The notes beneath the pieces were generated by a model. It was not told the DNA's origin and ran no database searches. It saw only the letters and a list, made by a program, of their open reading frames with translations. This document shows, one piece after another, positions 16,079-24,518 of a stretch of 64,000 bases of DNA. Both the position numbers and the translations under genes were made by a program. The stretch comes from Candidatus Gottesmanbacteria bacterium (GTDB lineage Bacteria; Patescibacteria; Microgenomatia; 2-02-FULL-39-11), in the NCBI GenBank assembly GCA_016186795.1, contig JACPKY010000002.1:941814-1005813 (forward strand), given 5' to 3'. Position 1 is the first letter of the stretch. The number at the start of each line of letters is the position of its first letter.

Positions 16079-18358
16079 TTAGGGTGATCTGACTGTTGTG
16101 ACGGGATCTCCTCCCTCATGGGAACAGTCAATACAGTAGGAACCAAATGGGTCAGAAACTACCTGGTGTTCCTTCATCTCAATATTCTCTTTTTGAGAAC
16201 TTGGAGCCATTTTTTGCGTCGTTGTATCAACGGCGATTGTAAGTTTTAGCTCTTCTGGATCTTTGGGAACCGTGCCTTTGATGAAGTACTCAAAGCGTGT
16301 CGGACAGCCTCGGTCTGAGGCATTGGGGTCAGTATTCGGAGGAGCTTTTCCTGAGAGAGCACATATTTGCACACCCACAATATCGGCAGGCTGTTTTGGC
16401 CATAAGTCAGTTTGTGATTGTAACACTTTTCTCGTGAGAGTATTCCAGATTGGCGCAGCTCCCGTGACACCTGAAGTTAAATACGGATGCATTGGAGTAT
16501 TATCGTTATTTCCTACCCAGACAGCTATCAGAAAATTGGGAGTAAAACCAATTGTCCAGTTGTCTCTTTTGTCATCCGTTGTTCCGGTTTTGACAGAGAC
16601 TGCCCGGTTGGGAATGACAAGATAGGAGGAAGAACTAAATGCTTGAGAACGGGCATTATTATCTAAAAGTATATGTGAGATAAGAAACGACGTTTCGGGA
16701 GATAAAACTCGTGGTCCTTCAATAAGAAGGGATGAAGGGTATGATAACGGCGCATGGATGTCGGCGACAAAATTCTGGTCTCGGTACTCCTCCAGAACTT
16801 TTCCTTCTTTATCAGTGACTTTAAGAATACTGACAAGATCTTTGACGATTCCAGTGTTGGCAAAGACACCGAAGGCTTTTGCCATATCGAGCATGGTTAC
16901 CTCTCCTCCTCCAAGTGTCAAAGAGAGACCGTACCGTGATGGATCGGTAAATGTTGAAATTCCCATGGCTGATGCGGAGGCAATGACTGTCGAAACGCCA
17001 TTTTGAGCCATCATTTTGACAGCCGGAATATTGAAGGAGTTTCCAAGTGCAAAGCGAAGTTGTACCGGCCCATGGAATTTTCCATCGTAGTTTACCGGAC
17101 AGTACAGTGGTTGTCCTGGTACGGAAAAACATGTCGGAGCATCGATAAAAAGTGATGCAAGAGTAACTTTCTTGGTTTCTATTCCCACAGCATAGTTGAT
17201 CGGTTTAAAGGCACTTCCTGGTTGTCGGAAGGAAGTTGTGACGTTGAAATTTCCTGATCCAGTAGCAAAATAATCTTTGGATCCGACCATCGCCAGAATT
17301 TCACCTGTTGGTGGTCTGGTAACAATAGAGGCACCATTGCCGACACGGAGATCTTTGAGTTTGGCAACTTCGGTTGCGACAGTATCTTGAGCAATGTCTT
17401 GCGTAGGCAGATCAAGAGTAGTTGTGACACGAAGTCCGCCTTGCTCAACAAGTTTTTCTCCATATTTTTCCACAAGTTGTTCCTTCACGTACATGACAAA
17501 ATGCGGTGCCTGGATATTTTCTATTTGGGGACGGAATTGGAGCGTTTCATTCTCTGCCATCTCTTTTTCTTCCTTTCCGATGTACCCATCCTCTACCATT
17601 CGTGCAAGAACTTCTTTTTGGCGTCGAATTGCATACTCAGGGTGTGCACCAAATGGAGAGTAGAGAGTTGGTGCAGCAGGAAGGCCAGCAAGAAGGGAAG
17701 CTTCGGAAAGGGTTAAGTCTTTTACCGGTTTTCCAAAATATCGTTCTGCTGCAGCCTCTATCCCCCAGGCGGTTCCTCCATAGGGGACTTGGTTTAAGTA
17801 CATCTCCAGGATTTGGTCTTTGGAATAAAGCTGCTCTGTCCAAAAGGCAAGAATGATCTCTTTTATTTTCCGACTCACTGTTCTTTCGGGTGTGAGGAGG
17901 GCAGTTTTCACAAGTTGCTGTGTAATTGTCGATCCTCCCTGGAGTTGTTTTTGAAGAAGCGTATCTTTGATGGCTCTCGCAACTCCACCGATGGGGTTGA
18001 CTCCTTGATGCTTATAGAAATCTTTATCCTCAATTGCAATTGTTGCCCGTCTTAAATGTTGGGGTATATCGGAAAGTTTTACAAGTGTTCTATTCTGATC
18101 AGTATAGATTTCATAAAGGAGCGTTCCTGAACGGTCATAGATTTTTGTCGTTTGGGGAATTTCATAGGAAGAAAGTTTCGATGGAGACGGTAAGTCTTTC
18201 AGGATAAAAAAGAAAAAAGAGAATCCCAGAAGAATAAGAATACCGGAGAAAAAAATGAGCTTCTTTTTTTTATTTGGAATTTTTTTTCCAACCGCCAAAA
18301 TGCCTGAGCTCAGGCTTTTCCAAACATTTCGGGAGTGTTTTTTTTCCTCTATTTGCAT
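16079..18358 (-). CDS. Class A penicillin-binding protein (copy 1)
   Basis: This is the first of two tandem bifunctional peptidoglycan synthases. A single membrane span (LIFFSGILILLGFSFFFFIL, about residues 36-56) is followed by GT51 (EDKDFYKHQG, GGSTITQQLVKTALL, RKIKEIILAFW, the NQVPYGG region). The transpeptidase has SAFK (in QPGSAFKPINYAVGI) as SxxK, SFN in GNSFNIPAVK, and KTGTTDDKRDNWTIGFT. The C-terminus carries four Cys (ICALSGKAP, GCPTRFEYF, YCIDC) that could form disulfides or bind metal. A TATAAT lies 8 nt before the ATG at 18358. An in-frame TTG at 18367 is less likely. Long blocks of near-identity with the downstream copy point to a duplication. Confidence 0.95.
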   Translation of the reverse strand: MQIEEKKHSRNVWKSLSSGILAVGKKIPNKKKKLIFFSGILILLGFSFFFFILKDLPSPSKLSSYEIPQTTKIYDRSGTLLYEIYTDQNRTLVKLSDIPQHLRRATIAIEDKDFYKHQGVNPIGGVARAIKDTLLQKQLQGGSTITQQLVKTALLTPERTVSRKIKEIILAFWTEQLYSKDQILEMYLNQVPYGGTAWGIEAAAERYFGKPVKDLTLSEASLLAGLPAAPTLYSPFGAHPEYAIRRQKEVLARMVEDGYIGKEEKEMAENETLQFRPQIENIQAPHFVMYVKEQLVEKYGEKLVEQGGLRVTTTLDLPTQDIAQDTVATEVAKLKDLRVGNGASIVTRPPTGEILAMVGSKDYFATGSGNFNVTTSFRQPGSAFKPINYAVGIETKKVTLASLFIDAPTCFSVPGQPLYCPVNYDGKFHGPVQLRFALGNSFNIPAVKMMAQNGVSTVIASASAMGISTFTDPSRYGLSLTLGGGEVTMLDMAKAFGVFANTGIVKDLVSILKVTDKEGKVLEEYRDQNFVADIHAPLSYPSSLLIEGPRVLSPETSFLISHILLDNNARSQAFSSSSYLVIPNRAVSVKTGTTDDKRDNWTIGFTPNFLIAVWVGNNDNTPMHPYLTSGVTGAAPIWNTLTRKVLQSQTDLWPKQPADIVGVQICALSGKAPPNTDPNASDRGCPTRFEYFIKGTVPKDPEELKLTIAVDTTTQKMAPSSQKENIEMKEHQVVSDPFGSYCIDCSHEGGDPVTTVRSP

Positions 18359-18456
18359 GAAGGTCAATTATACCACCGGCATATATTTCAATTTTATCAT
18401 GGGAATGGGGAGAGAGTAAAAAAGGGAGGGTAGGGGTATCTGGTAGATCAAACCAT

Positions 18457-18476
18457 GTGATACAATATCATATCAC
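18457..18476. promoter_or_regulatory. Inverted repeat GTGATA-N8-TATCAC around a TACAAT
   Basis: Perfect 6-nt arms (18457-18462 and 18471-18476) enclose a TACAAT core, ending 3 nt before the ATG of the CvpA-CAP gene. Its location over a likely -10 region makes an operator possible. It could equally be chance symmetry in an AT-rich promoter. Confidence 0.35.
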
Positions 18477-18479
18477 AGT

Positions 18480-19490
18480 ATGTTTTCTCCACTTCACGGG
18501 AATTGGGTTGATCTTATCATCATCTTGGTTTTCCTCTCCTACCTTTGGGGAGGAGTTCGTCGGGGATTCCTTCTCGGGATGTTTGATTTAAGTGGGTTTA
18601 TTCTCTCGTTTTTTGTGTCCCTTAAATCGTACGCCATTGTCGGATCACTTCTCGTTGATAATTTTTCTCTCCCGACAGGTATTGCAAATGCTGTTGGATT
18701 TCTCCTTGCTGGATTTTTAGCACAGACACTTTTTTCGTACGGTGCATTTTTTATTTATAAGAAGTTTATTCTCCACATTTTTAACCCCTTTGATCAAAAG
18801 AAGAAAAATATGCTCCGTTTTGTAAATAACGTCTTGGGAGCAATTACTGCTCTTGGAGAGGCAGCCATATTTATTGCGTTTATGCTTACTCTTTTGGTTG
18901 CGTTACCCGTTGCCGGAAGGATAAAAAAAGACATTGTTTCTTCTAAAATTGGCGGCGTCTTCGTTTCCAAAACTCAAGGAATTGAACATCAACTCAATGC
19001 GATTTTTGGTACAGCTGTCAATGAAACCCTCACGTTTATTACGATTAATCCAAACCCTTCCTCAAACGAACGGGTGAATCTCCATTTTACCCAGAGTGAA
19101 ATTAGAATTGATGAAAATGCAGAGCGCACCATGCTTGAGCTTATGAATGAGGAACGGGGGAAGGAGGGATTGGGGAAATTGACACTTTCTGTTTCTCTTC
19201 GAACTCTTTCTCGTGCATACGCAACTGATATGTTCGCCAGAGGATATTTTTCCCACTTCAATCCCGAGGGTGAATCTCCATTTGATAGAATGGATAAAGC
19301 AAAGATATCGTATACAGCCGCGGGGGAAAATCTTGCTCTTGCCCCAAACGTGACACTTGCCCATCAAGGCCTTATGAATTCTCCAGGACACCGGGCAAAT
19401 ATTCTTTCTCCTGATTATGGAAAGGTGGGGATTGGTGTCATCGACGGTGGAATTTATGGAGAGATGTTTGTGCAAGAGTTTACTGATTAA
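18480..19490 (+). CDS. CvpA-CAP fusion: membrane protein with extracytoplasmic SCP/YkwD domain
   Basis: The 336-aa protein fuses two domains. Residues 5-150 are a CvpA-like multi-span region (WVDLIIILVFLSYLWGGVRRGFL is the typical start, with about four spans). Residues 205-335 are a CAP/SCP domain: MLELMNEERGKEGLGKL, LRTLSRAYATDMFARGYFSHFNPEGESPFDRM, AAGENLA, GLMNSPGHRANILSPDYGKVGIGVI. The motif His residues are in SHFNPEG and PGHR and the Glu in GEN. The CAP domain should be outside the cell. CvpA proteins are implicated in envelope homeostasis; bacterial CAP domains are mostly uncharacterised. It is divergent from the penicillin-binding protein genes and followed by murB. Confidence 0.9.
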   Translation: MFSPLHGNWVDLIIILVFLSYLWGGVRRGFLLGMFDLSGFILSFFVSLKSYAIVGSLLVDNFSLPTGIANAVGFLLAGFLAQTLFSYGAFFIYKKFILHIFNPFDQKKKNMLRFVNNVLGAITALGEAAIFIAFMLTLLVALPVAGRIKKDIVSSKIGGVFVSKTQGIEHQLNAIFGTAVNETLTFITINPNPSSNERVNLHFTQSEIRIDENAERTMLELMNEERGKEGLGKLTLSVSLRTLSRAYATDMFARGYFSHFNPEGESPFDRMDKAKISYTAAGENLALAPNVTLAHQGLMNSPGHRANILSPDYGKVGIGVIDGGIYGEMFVQEFTD

Positions 19491-19514
19491 ACAGATTCAT
19501 CTGTCGTTCCTTCA

Positions 19515-20456
19515 TTGAAAATATCAAATTCCATCCCGATTAAATCGGGACAAATTTTGCATGATGTTTCTCTCGCTTCCCTGAGTACATTTGGTATTGG
19601 TGGTTTGGCAAGCATGTATGTTGCGGTACGAAATCCGAAAGAGTTGGAAGATGTTGTTCTTTGGGCAAAGAGTGAAAAATTACCGTTTCAACTCGTTGCC
19701 GGTGGAAGTAATATCGTTTTTCCCGATGAAGGTCTACAGTGTCTTGTTATTCACAATCACGGAGAGAGTTTAAGCCAACATGACAATGTACTTATTGTTG
19801 ATAGCGGTGTTGAATTATCAAACGTTATTTCCTTTTGTATAACACGCGGGTTTTCGGGAGTTGAATATTTATCTGGCATTCCAGGAACCATAGGAGGTGC
19901 AGTTGTGGGGAATGCCGGAGCATATGGACATGCAATATCAGAAGTTGTTGAGTACGTAGAGGTTTTGAATGGAAAAAAGATAGAGAAAATTAATAACCAA
20001 CTCTGTGGATTTCGTTATCGGGAAAGTATTTTTAAAAGGAAATCATTCGTGTTACTTCGAATTTGTATACGACTCACTCAGGGGGTTAAAAAAGATTTGC
20101 GAAAAGTATCTTCAGATGTTATTAAGCAACGGGAAACTAAATATCACCCGGGCATCCGTTGCCCAGGAAGTTTTTTTAAAAATGTATTAGAAATCGACAT
20201 AAGTAAGAACTCTCTCTCTCGTATCGATCAGAATGTTATCATCGCTGGGAAAATTCCTGCTGGATTTCTTCTCGGTGAAGTGGGAGCAAGAGGGATGAAA
20301 ATCGGGGGAATAAAAATTGCAGATTATCACGGGAATCTTTTTGTAAACACAGGAAGCGGTACAGCCAAAGATGTAAAGAAACTTGCGCAAATTTTGAAAA
20401 AGAGAGTTTTGGAAAAATTCCATATTCAATTGGAAGAAGAAATTCGATATTTTTAA
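19515..20456 (+). CDS. murB: UDP-N-acetylenolpyruvoylglucosamine reductase
   Basis: MurB is the FAD enzyme that reduces UDP-GlcNAc-enolpyruvate to UDP-MurNAc with NADPH. Motifs in order are STFGIGGLA, VAGGSNIVF (FAD binding), YLSGIPGTIGGAVVGNAGAYG, CGFRYRESIFK, the catalytic Ser region CPGSFFKNV, and a C-terminal EEEIRYF carrying the usual Glu. At 313 aa the length fits the family. The start is a TTG at 19515, since homology (IPIKSGQILHDVSLASLSTFGIGG) runs upstream of the first internal ATG. A palindrome copy (19534-19550) encodes residues 7-13. The Dtd gene starts 2 nt after the stop. Confidence 0.95.
   Translation: MKISNSIPIKSGQILHDVSLASLSTFGIGGLASMYVAVRNPKELEDVVLWAKSEKLPFQLVAGGSNIVFPDEGLQCLVIHNHGESLSQHDNVLIVDSGVELSNVISFCITRGFSGVEYLSGIPGTIGGAVVGNAGAYGHAISEVVEYVEVLNGKKIEKINNQLCGFRYRESIFKRKSFVLLRICIRLTQGVKKDLRKVSSDVIKQRETKYHPGIRCPGSFFKNVLEIDISKNSLSRIDQNVIIAGKIPAGFLLGEVGARGMKIGGIKIADYHGNLFVNTGSGTAKDVKKLAQILKKRVLEKFHIQLEEEIRYF
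19534..19550. repeat. Palindrome copy 2 (TCCCGATT/AATCGGGA) inside murB
   Basis: This perfect 8-nt-arm inverted repeat around one A shares its core with copy 1 at 5882-5900. It lies 20 nt after the TTG start of murB and is translated as part of SIPIKSG. A hairpin here would sit in the translation initiation region. Confidence 0.75.
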
Positions 20457-20458
20457 AG

Positions 20459-20902
20459 ATGAAAGCTCTTATCCAACGCGTTAAATCAGGCAAAGTATCA
20501 GTAGCAGGGAAAACGATTGGAGAAATCGGGAAAGGATATGTCATTTTGTTGGGAGTGAAAGATGGAGATAGCGAAAAAGAAGTGTTTCAACTATCCCAAA
20601 AAGTAGTAACGCTTCGCATCATGTCTGATGAGGCGGGAAAAATGAATAAATCCATTCTTGATGTGGGAGGAGAAATACTTATTATTTCTCAATTTACTCT
20701 TTACGCAGATACATCTGGAGGAAGAAGACCATCTTTTATTGCAGCCGCAAAACCAGAGGTTGCTCATACGCTGTACGTCCAATTTATAGACGAATTAAAG
20801 CGATTAGGAGTAAGAAATGTTCAAACAGGATCATTTGGTGCATATATGAATGTTTCAATAGAAAACGATGGACCCGTCACAATTCTTGTTGAGAGCAATT
20901 GA
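20459..20902 (+). CDS. dtd: D-aminoacyl-tRNA deacylase
   Basis: Dtd hydrolyses D-amino acids and glycine mischarged onto tRNA. The 147-aa product begins MKALIQRVKSGKVSV. It carries the two signatures SQFTLYAD (residues 77-84) and the Gly-cisPro motif in NDGPVT (136-141), both at the expected positions. Length is normal for the family. It starts 2 nt after murB and is probably co-transcribed with it. Confidence 0.97.
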   Translation: MKALIQRVKSGKVSVAGKTIGEIGKGYVILLGVKDGDSEKEVFQLSQKVVTLRIMSDEAGKMNKSILDVGGEILIISQFTLYADTSGGRRPSFIAAAKPEVAHTLYVQFIDELKRLGVRNVQTGSFGAYMNVSIENDGPVTILVESN

Positions 20903-20935
20903 GCGTATCTATTCGGACGTGGTACGATACGTATA

Positions 20936-22417
20936 ATGCCCAAGGAATTTTTTAAAGAACTTTCTGATCATAAAACCCCTCCAACGTATAAATACTTTGA
21001 CGGTGAAGCTTGGAAAGTTTCTTTAAGCGGTAAAACTAGCGATATTATTTCTCCCATTGATGGGAAAGTTTTAGGTAAAGTTCAACAAGTAACGTTTGTA
21101 GAGATTGATCGGGCAATTGAAAGAGCAAAAAAAGCTCAGGAAGAGTGGGCGAGAGTTCCCATGATAAAGCGGACAAAACCTCTTCATCTTGCTGCCGACT
21201 GGATACGTGAACATGAAAAATTCTTAACCCGTCTTCTGATCCAAGAAATCGGCAAAACGTACGAAGAGGCGAAGGACGAAATTCTAAGAAGTGCAGATAT
21301 GATTGACCATTTTTGCCATGAAGCACTTCATCTTGCGGGAGAGGAACTATCAGGTGATGCATTTCCGGGATACGACCAAACGAAGATGGCAATTGTTGAA
21401 CGAGTGCCACTCGGGGTAGTTGTTGCCATTTCGCCTTTTAATTATCCGGTCAATCTTTCGGTATCGAAAATAGTACCAGCCCTTTTGACAGGTAATACCT
21501 GTGTATTTAAACCACCGACATACGGCTCAATTTCTGCTGTCCACCTGACAGAAATTTTCCGTATCGCTGGTGTTCCGGATGGAGTACTTGTAACTATTAC
21601 AGGGGAAGGGAGCACAATTGGAGATTATCTTGTTACACATAAAGAGATTGCAATGGTGACATATACTGGCTCTTCAGAGGTTGGTAGATCTATTGCCACA
21701 AAAATTGGCATGATTCCTTTACTTTTTGAGTGCGGGGGGAATAATCCAGCTCTCGTTCTTCCGGATACAGATTTGGATGCAACTTCAACAGAAATCGTCA
21801 AAGGAGCATTTTCTTATTCCGGGCAACGGTGCACTGCGATAAAGTATGTTTTGGGTTTGAAACCAACAATTCAGGAACTAGTGCCCTTGGTTATCAAAAA
21901 AACAAAAACTATGATGAGAATTGGTAATCCGAAGGACGAGAGAAATAATTTCGGTCCTGTAATAACTGAGAATGCAGCACATGAGATTGAGAAACGAATA
22001 TTAGAAGCAAAAGCGCATGGAGCAAAAATCGTTCTTGGTGGTAAAAGAGACGGTTTATTCGTTGAACCGACAATTCTGACAGATGTTAAACCAACGATGG
22101 AGATTGTTCAGAGAGAAACATTCGGTCCGGTTGTATCATTTCTTGAAGTAAAGTCTATCGATGAAGCCCTTTCCATTATCAATGCTTCAGAGTATGGACT
22201 TCAGGCGTCGATATTTACTAAAGATGAAGGGACTGGGATTCGTCTTGCACAAAAAATAGGTGTGGGGACAGTACAGGTGAATAGTAAGCCTCAACGTGGC
22301 CCTGATCATTTTCCTTTTCTTGGTGTAAAAGGAAGTGGAATCGGAGTCCAGGGTATCCGTTATTCTCTGGAGGCAATGACTCGATTTCGCTCAATCGTTC
22401 TTAACTCTCCGAAGTAG
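20936..22417 (+). CDS. gapN: Non-phosphorylating NADP-dependent glyceraldehyde-3-phosphate dehydrogenase
   Basis: This 493-aa aldehyde dehydrogenase should oxidise glyceraldehyde-3-phosphate directly to 3-phosphoglycerate, making NADPH and skipping an ATP-forming step. The ALDH motifs are visible: SPFNYPVNLSVSKIVPALLTGN, TYTGSSEVGRSI, the Glu in LLFECGGNNPALV, the catalytic Cys in YSGQRCTAIKYVLG, and the C-terminal QRGPDHFPFLGVKGSGIGVQGI that separates GapN from other ALDHs. A TACGAT (20923-20928) sits 7 nt before the ATG, consistent with a leaderless mRNA. The 3' end overlaps the convergent MFS gene by 27 nt. Confidence 0.92.
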   Translation: MPKEFFKELSDHKTPPTYKYFDGEAWKVSLSGKTSDIISPIDGKVLGKVQQVTFVEIDRAIERAKKAQEEWARVPMIKRTKPLHLAADWIREHEKFLTRLLIQEIGKTYEEAKDEILRSADMIDHFCHEALHLAGEELSGDAFPGYDQTKMAIVERVPLGVVVAISPFNYPVNLSVSKIVPALLTGNTCVFKPPTYGSISAVHLTEIFRIAGVPDGVLVTITGEGSTIGDYLVTHKEIAMVTYTGSSEVGRSIATKIGMIPLLFECGGNNPALVLPDTDLDATSTEIVKGAFSYSGQRCTAIKYVLGLKPTIQELVPLVIKKTKTMMRIGNPKDERNNFGPVITENAAHEIEKRILEAKAHGAKIVLGGKRDGLFVEPTILTDVKPTMEIVQRETFGPVVSFLEVKSIDEALSIINASEYGLQASIFTKDEGTGIRLAQKIGVGTVQVNSKPQRGPDHFPFLGVKGSGIGVQGIRYSLEAMTRFRSIVLNSPK

Positions 22418-23581
22418 AAAGAGGCCACTTGAGGCAACTATTGCTAAACTTCCTCCGAAAAGAAATGCTGCCGAAGGAGAAATCGTTTGCCACAAAAATC
22501 CGGCAACAAAAGATGCTGGCAGCAGAGTCAAACCGGTAACCATATTATAAAGACCAAACGCATAACCTTTCTTTTCCAAAGGGACAATATCGGCAACATA
22601 CGCTTTGGCCACTCCTTCAGTAAGACCGTAGTAAACTCCATAGAGAAGAAAAAGAAAAATTATAGGCATTGCACTCTCAAATTTAGCAAATCCCAGATAG
22701 ACCCCTGCATAAAGAAGCCATCCTAAAAGGATTGTTTTTTTCCGGCCGAATTTATCCGAGACAATTCCGGCAGGAATGTTAAGAAGTGAGGCAATTAGGC
22801 TAAATGCAGCTAAAAGGAAAAATATCGATGAAATCGAAAGTCCTGCCTTTTGCGCTTTTAAAATGAGGAATGCATCGGATGAATTTCCTAAAGTAAAGAG
22901 AAATATAATAAACAAGAATTGGTAGAAAGCAGTATCTAACTTTTCAATTTTTACTTCCCTTTTTTTTGTTTCTTTGGTGGAAACATCACGGACAAAAAGG
23001 AAAAGTAAAATAACGGCAATTGCCATAGGAATGGTAGCAAAAAGGACAATTGAATGAAATAGTTCAATCGTGAGTCCTAAGCTTGCCTTTCCAATTAAAA
23101 GTGTCAGAATTCCGGCCAAGATTAGCCCAACAACTGCACCTGCATTATCAAGAGCGCGGGAAAGTCCAAATGCTTTTCCTTGTTTTCCACTCTCAGCTGA
23201 TTGGGATATAAGTGCATCCCGGGGAGCTCCTTGGATTCCTTTTCCGCTTCTGTCAAGAAAGCGTGCTAAAAGAACTATTAGCCATGAGGAAGCAAAGAAA
23301 AGAAGAAGAATTGATGATCGCAAAATTTGTCCTCCTATTATCAGCGGTTTTCTACTTTTAGCTTTATCTGAAATCCATCCAGAGAGAGGTTGGAAAAGTT
23401 GAGGAGTTGCCTCACCAATTCCTTCGACGATTCCCACAATTGATGTTTTTACTCCCAGGGCATTGGTTAAAAATAGTGGGATGGCATACTTAATTGTTTG
23501 TCCGCCGACATCATTTAAGAAAGAAACAAAAGAGAGAATTAAGACGTTTTGGGGAAATCCTAGTATTGATATCTGTTTCAT
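22391..23581 (-). CDS. MFS transporter
   Basis: The 396-aa product has about twelve membrane spans in the major facilitator pattern. The loop 2-3 motif is visible as GWISDKAKSRKPLIIGG, with the repeat of that motif in the second half as GIVSDKFGRKKTILLGW. FLDRSGKGIQGAPRDALI and the conserved Gly-rich helices resemble the drug/sugar efflux type. The substrate cannot be read from sequence. Its start overlaps the stop of the preceding small gene (TAATG), so it belongs to a three-gene operon with the 23581-23916 and 23913-24470 genes. Confidence 0.88.
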   Translation of the reverse strand: MKQISILGFPQNVLILSFVSFLNDVGGQTIKYAIPLFLTNALGVKTSIVGIVEGIGEATPQLFQPLSGWISDKAKSRKPLIIGGQILRSSILLLFFASSWLIVLLARFLDRSGKGIQGAPRDALISQSAESGKQGKAFGLSRALDNAGAVVGLILAGILTLLIGKASLGLTIELFHSIVLFATIPMAIAVILLFLFVRDVSTKETKKREVKIEKLDTAFYQFLFIIFLFTLGNSSDAFLILKAQKAGLSISSIFFLLAAFSLIASLLNIPAGIVSDKFGRKKTILLGWLLYAGVYLGFAKFESAMPIIFLFLLYGVYYGLTEGVAKAYVADIVPLEKKGYAFGLYNMVTGLTLLPASFVAGFLWQTISPSAAFLFGGSLAIVASSGLFLLRRVKND

Positions 23582-23916
23582 TAGAGCATCCGAATAAGTC
23601 TTCCCTGCTGGTCAAACTCGATGAAGTGATGCGTTTTTCCTTCCCGGAAGTATTGACATTGATTTTCAGGCTGATTGTCAATATCCTGCCTTGGATTATG
23701 AACAATATCAAATGACCAATCGGGGATGAGTTCTTCAGAAAGGCACGGGCCGTCCCCTAAAAGAACGCCAGACTTTTTCTTCTCTTCAAAAATTTCTTGA
23801 GCTTTTTTGATGATTGGTTGTTGTGTATCAGTGGATTTCTGTTTAGCTTGAATAAACAGGAGGGCCGCTATACCTATTACAATAATGCAAGCAAGAAAAA
23901 TAACAATAATTTTCAT
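23581..23916 (-). CDS. Small membrane-anchored hypothetical protein
   Basis: The 111-aa product has one N-terminal span (IIVIFLACIIVIGIAALLFIQ) and an extracytoplasmic part with two Cys (GPCLSEELIPDWSFDIVHNP and NQCQYFREGKTHHFIEFD) that could form a disulfide. It is not recognised. Its start overlaps the upstream stop (ATGA) and its stop overlaps the MFS start, so translation of the three genes is likely coupled. Confidence 0.65.
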   Translation of the reverse strand: MKIIVIFLACIIVIGIAALLFIQAKQKSTDTQQPIIKKAQEIFEEKKKSGVLLGDGPCLSEELIPDWSFDIVHNPRQDIDNQPENQCQYFREGKTHHFIEFDQQGRLIRML

Positions 23917-24470
23917 GAGTGGTATCCAAGCGCTTGGAGGGCAACTTTAAGAGTTTCCGCAGGACCGCTGGTATATGTATTTATGATAAGGTCATAAAGA
24001 TTCGGGTTCCAGAAATCCCTTGTATGGTAAAGTTTTTCCCACTTGATGATATTTTCTTCTTCCCGCTGTTTAAGGTGTTGTTTTGCCTCTTCGATCGTCA
24101 TATTGTCGCGGTTCACAATCCGGTCGACTCGAATATTATCGTCACTGCAGGTGACAAATATTTTGAAAATCCCTGGTATATTTTGAGCATCAAATCCTGA
24201 AAGCCAAGATTCGATGATGATATGTTTTTCGCTTCTTAGCTTTTCTTTGATGAAATTATCAAGCTCAAGATGATAACTATCTTCACTTTGCGTTGTGGCA
24301 GCAAGCGGAATACCATTTTTCTTGGCATACTCACGGTACAGTTCTCCACCGTTTATGAGTTTCCATCCAAGTTTTTCAGAAAGTTTTTTGGAAAGAGTTG
24401 TGGCACCAGAGGCAGCCCGGCCTGAGACGGTAATATTTTTCCATTTGGGAAGAATAATTGGAGATTCCAT
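23913..24470 (-). CDS. Cytidylate kinase-like NMP kinase
   Basis: The 185-aa product resembles the archaeal-type or 'cytidylate kinase-like' family that phosphorylates CMP or dCMP. The P-loop reads GRAASGATTLSKKL, without the usual Walker Lys; archaeal CMP kinases have a comparable GTTT form. Further matches are LGWKLINGGELYREYAKKNG, an IIIESWLSGF strand, a DRIVNRDNMTIEEAKQHLKQREEENIIKWEKLY lid-like region and the C-terminal LYDLIINT. A TATAAT (complement of 24477-24482) is 6 nt before the ATG, so the transcript is probably leaderless. It heads the operon with the small protein and the MFS gene. Confidence 0.78.
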   Translation of the reverse strand: MESPIILPKWKNITVSGRAASGATTLSKKLSEKLGWKLINGGELYREYAKKNGIPLAATTQSEDSYHLELDNFIKEKLRSEKHIIIESWLSGFDAQNIPGIFKIFVTCSDDNIRVDRIVNRDNMTIEEAKQHLKQREEENIIKWEKLYHTRDFWNPNLYDLIINTYTSGPAETLKVALQALGYHS

Positions 24471-24518
24471 AGACTAATTATACGGATAGGGGATTAAGTA
24501 TCAAGTGCAAAGAAAAAT

